Below are positions 63,891 through 64,000 of a stretch of DNA of 64,000 nucleotides, piece by piece. Source of the stretch: a virus; IMG/VR virus record IMGVR_UViG_3300032954_000011, positions 1-64,000 of that record. One strand, 5' to 3'. Positions within the stretch are counted from its first letter, which is position 1; every line of letters starts with the position of its first letter. A model generated the notes under the pieces. It was not told the DNA's origin. It made no database searches and was given only the letters and a program-made list of their open reading frames with translations. Made by a program: the position numbers and the translations under genes.

Positions 63891-64000
63891 ATGGCTCTTC
63901 CCGCTGCCCCCACGAACATCACGTTCTCCAGTAACTCGAACTCGGGTGTCAAGGCGACGATTGGTCAGGTTGTGCCCGGAGGTACCGTGGCCACGACCGA
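63891..64000 (+). CDS. Hypothetical protein, 3' end beyond the window
   Basis: 36 complete codons from an ATG with AAGGAG upstream, starting MALPAAPTNITFSSNSNSG. The last two bases plus the first base of the window make GAC, after which the frame at base 2 stays open to 310. Small structural-type protein; see the finding on circularity. Confidence 0.6.
   Translation, partial: MALPAAPTNITFSSNSNSGVKATIGQVVPGGTVATT

Noticed and set aside
1-64000. CRISPR arrays, rRNA genes and insertion sequences
   Set aside because: No spaced direct repeats of CRISPR form, no rRNA-like sequence and no transposase gene were seen. The 32-nt repeats are spread between genes at irregular distances.

Overview
The window looks like the near-complete or complete genome of a tailed double-stranded DNA phage with a short-tailed (podovirus-type) virion and GC-rich DNA. 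The evidence is a large terminase, a portal, an N4-gp56-type major capsid protein, two connector/tail-tube-like proteins and a 2001-residue internal virion protein that carries polyvalent-protein domains. There is no host chromosomal DNA, no complete integrase, no CRISPR array and no rRNA. The host cannot be named from sequence. Sec signal peptides, a phage lipoprotein and an RlpA-like wall enzyme suggest a bacterial host with an envelope these proteins can reach. The open frame leaving the right edge joins in phase with the open frame entering the left edge, which would fit a circularly permuted genome of about 64 kb. This cannot be proved here.

The rightward (+) late block runs from 61.6 kb to the right edge and from 1 to 29.3 kb. 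It holds a small leader gene, terminase small and large subunits, small genes, three consecutive secreted beta-rich proteins, portal, scaffold-like protein, major capsid protein, a lysis region (M15 peptidase, histidine phosphatase, membrane and coiled-coil proteins), a large secreted beta-helix-like protein, connector and tail proteins, internal virion proteins and an orphan integrase core-binding domain. A strong Rho-independent terminator closes the block at 29.3 kb.

The leftward (-) block fills 29.4-61.3 kb. From its promoter-distal end it contains an RlpA-like enzyme, an HNH nuclease, a deoxyribosyltransferase-like enzyme, a dATP/dGTP diphosphohydrolase, an exonuclease, endonuclease VII, a RepA-like ATPase, and a uracil-DNA-glycosylase/exonuclease/DNA polymerase fusion. 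It continues with an SSB-like protein, tRNA-Asn, a Sak4-like ATPase, a Cas4-like nuclease and a phosphoesterase (29.4-41.2 kb). Next comes an amidoligase/ATP-grasp/glutamine-amidotransferase island with an embedded ECF-type sigma factor (41.3-48.6 kb). The rest is a dense array of very small, often Cys-rich early proteins joined by ATGA overlaps (48.6-61.3 kb).

The most striking observation is a phage regulatory circuit. The phage encodes an ECF-type sigma factor, and a 31-nt bipartite sequence, CTTAAGTTTTC-N11-CGTCTAAAG, occurs four times with identical spacing in ECF-promoter-like form. The copies lie ahead of the terminase/late block (+), the SSB/replication operon (-), the phosphoesterase/recombination operon (-), and, antisense, inside the early region (+). 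A separate 32-nt element occurs five times in 58.3-61.3 kb in the 5' leaders of early genes, and the three copies between early genes lie just past terminator-like hairpins. I infer an early leftward programme that makes the sigma factor, followed by sigma-directed middle and late transcription. Other unusual items are the amidoligase island, a 186-nt multi-hairpin intergenic RNA, the missing start codon of the glycosylase-polymerase, and long gene overlaps at 11.3-12.4 kb and 29.4-30.7 kb.
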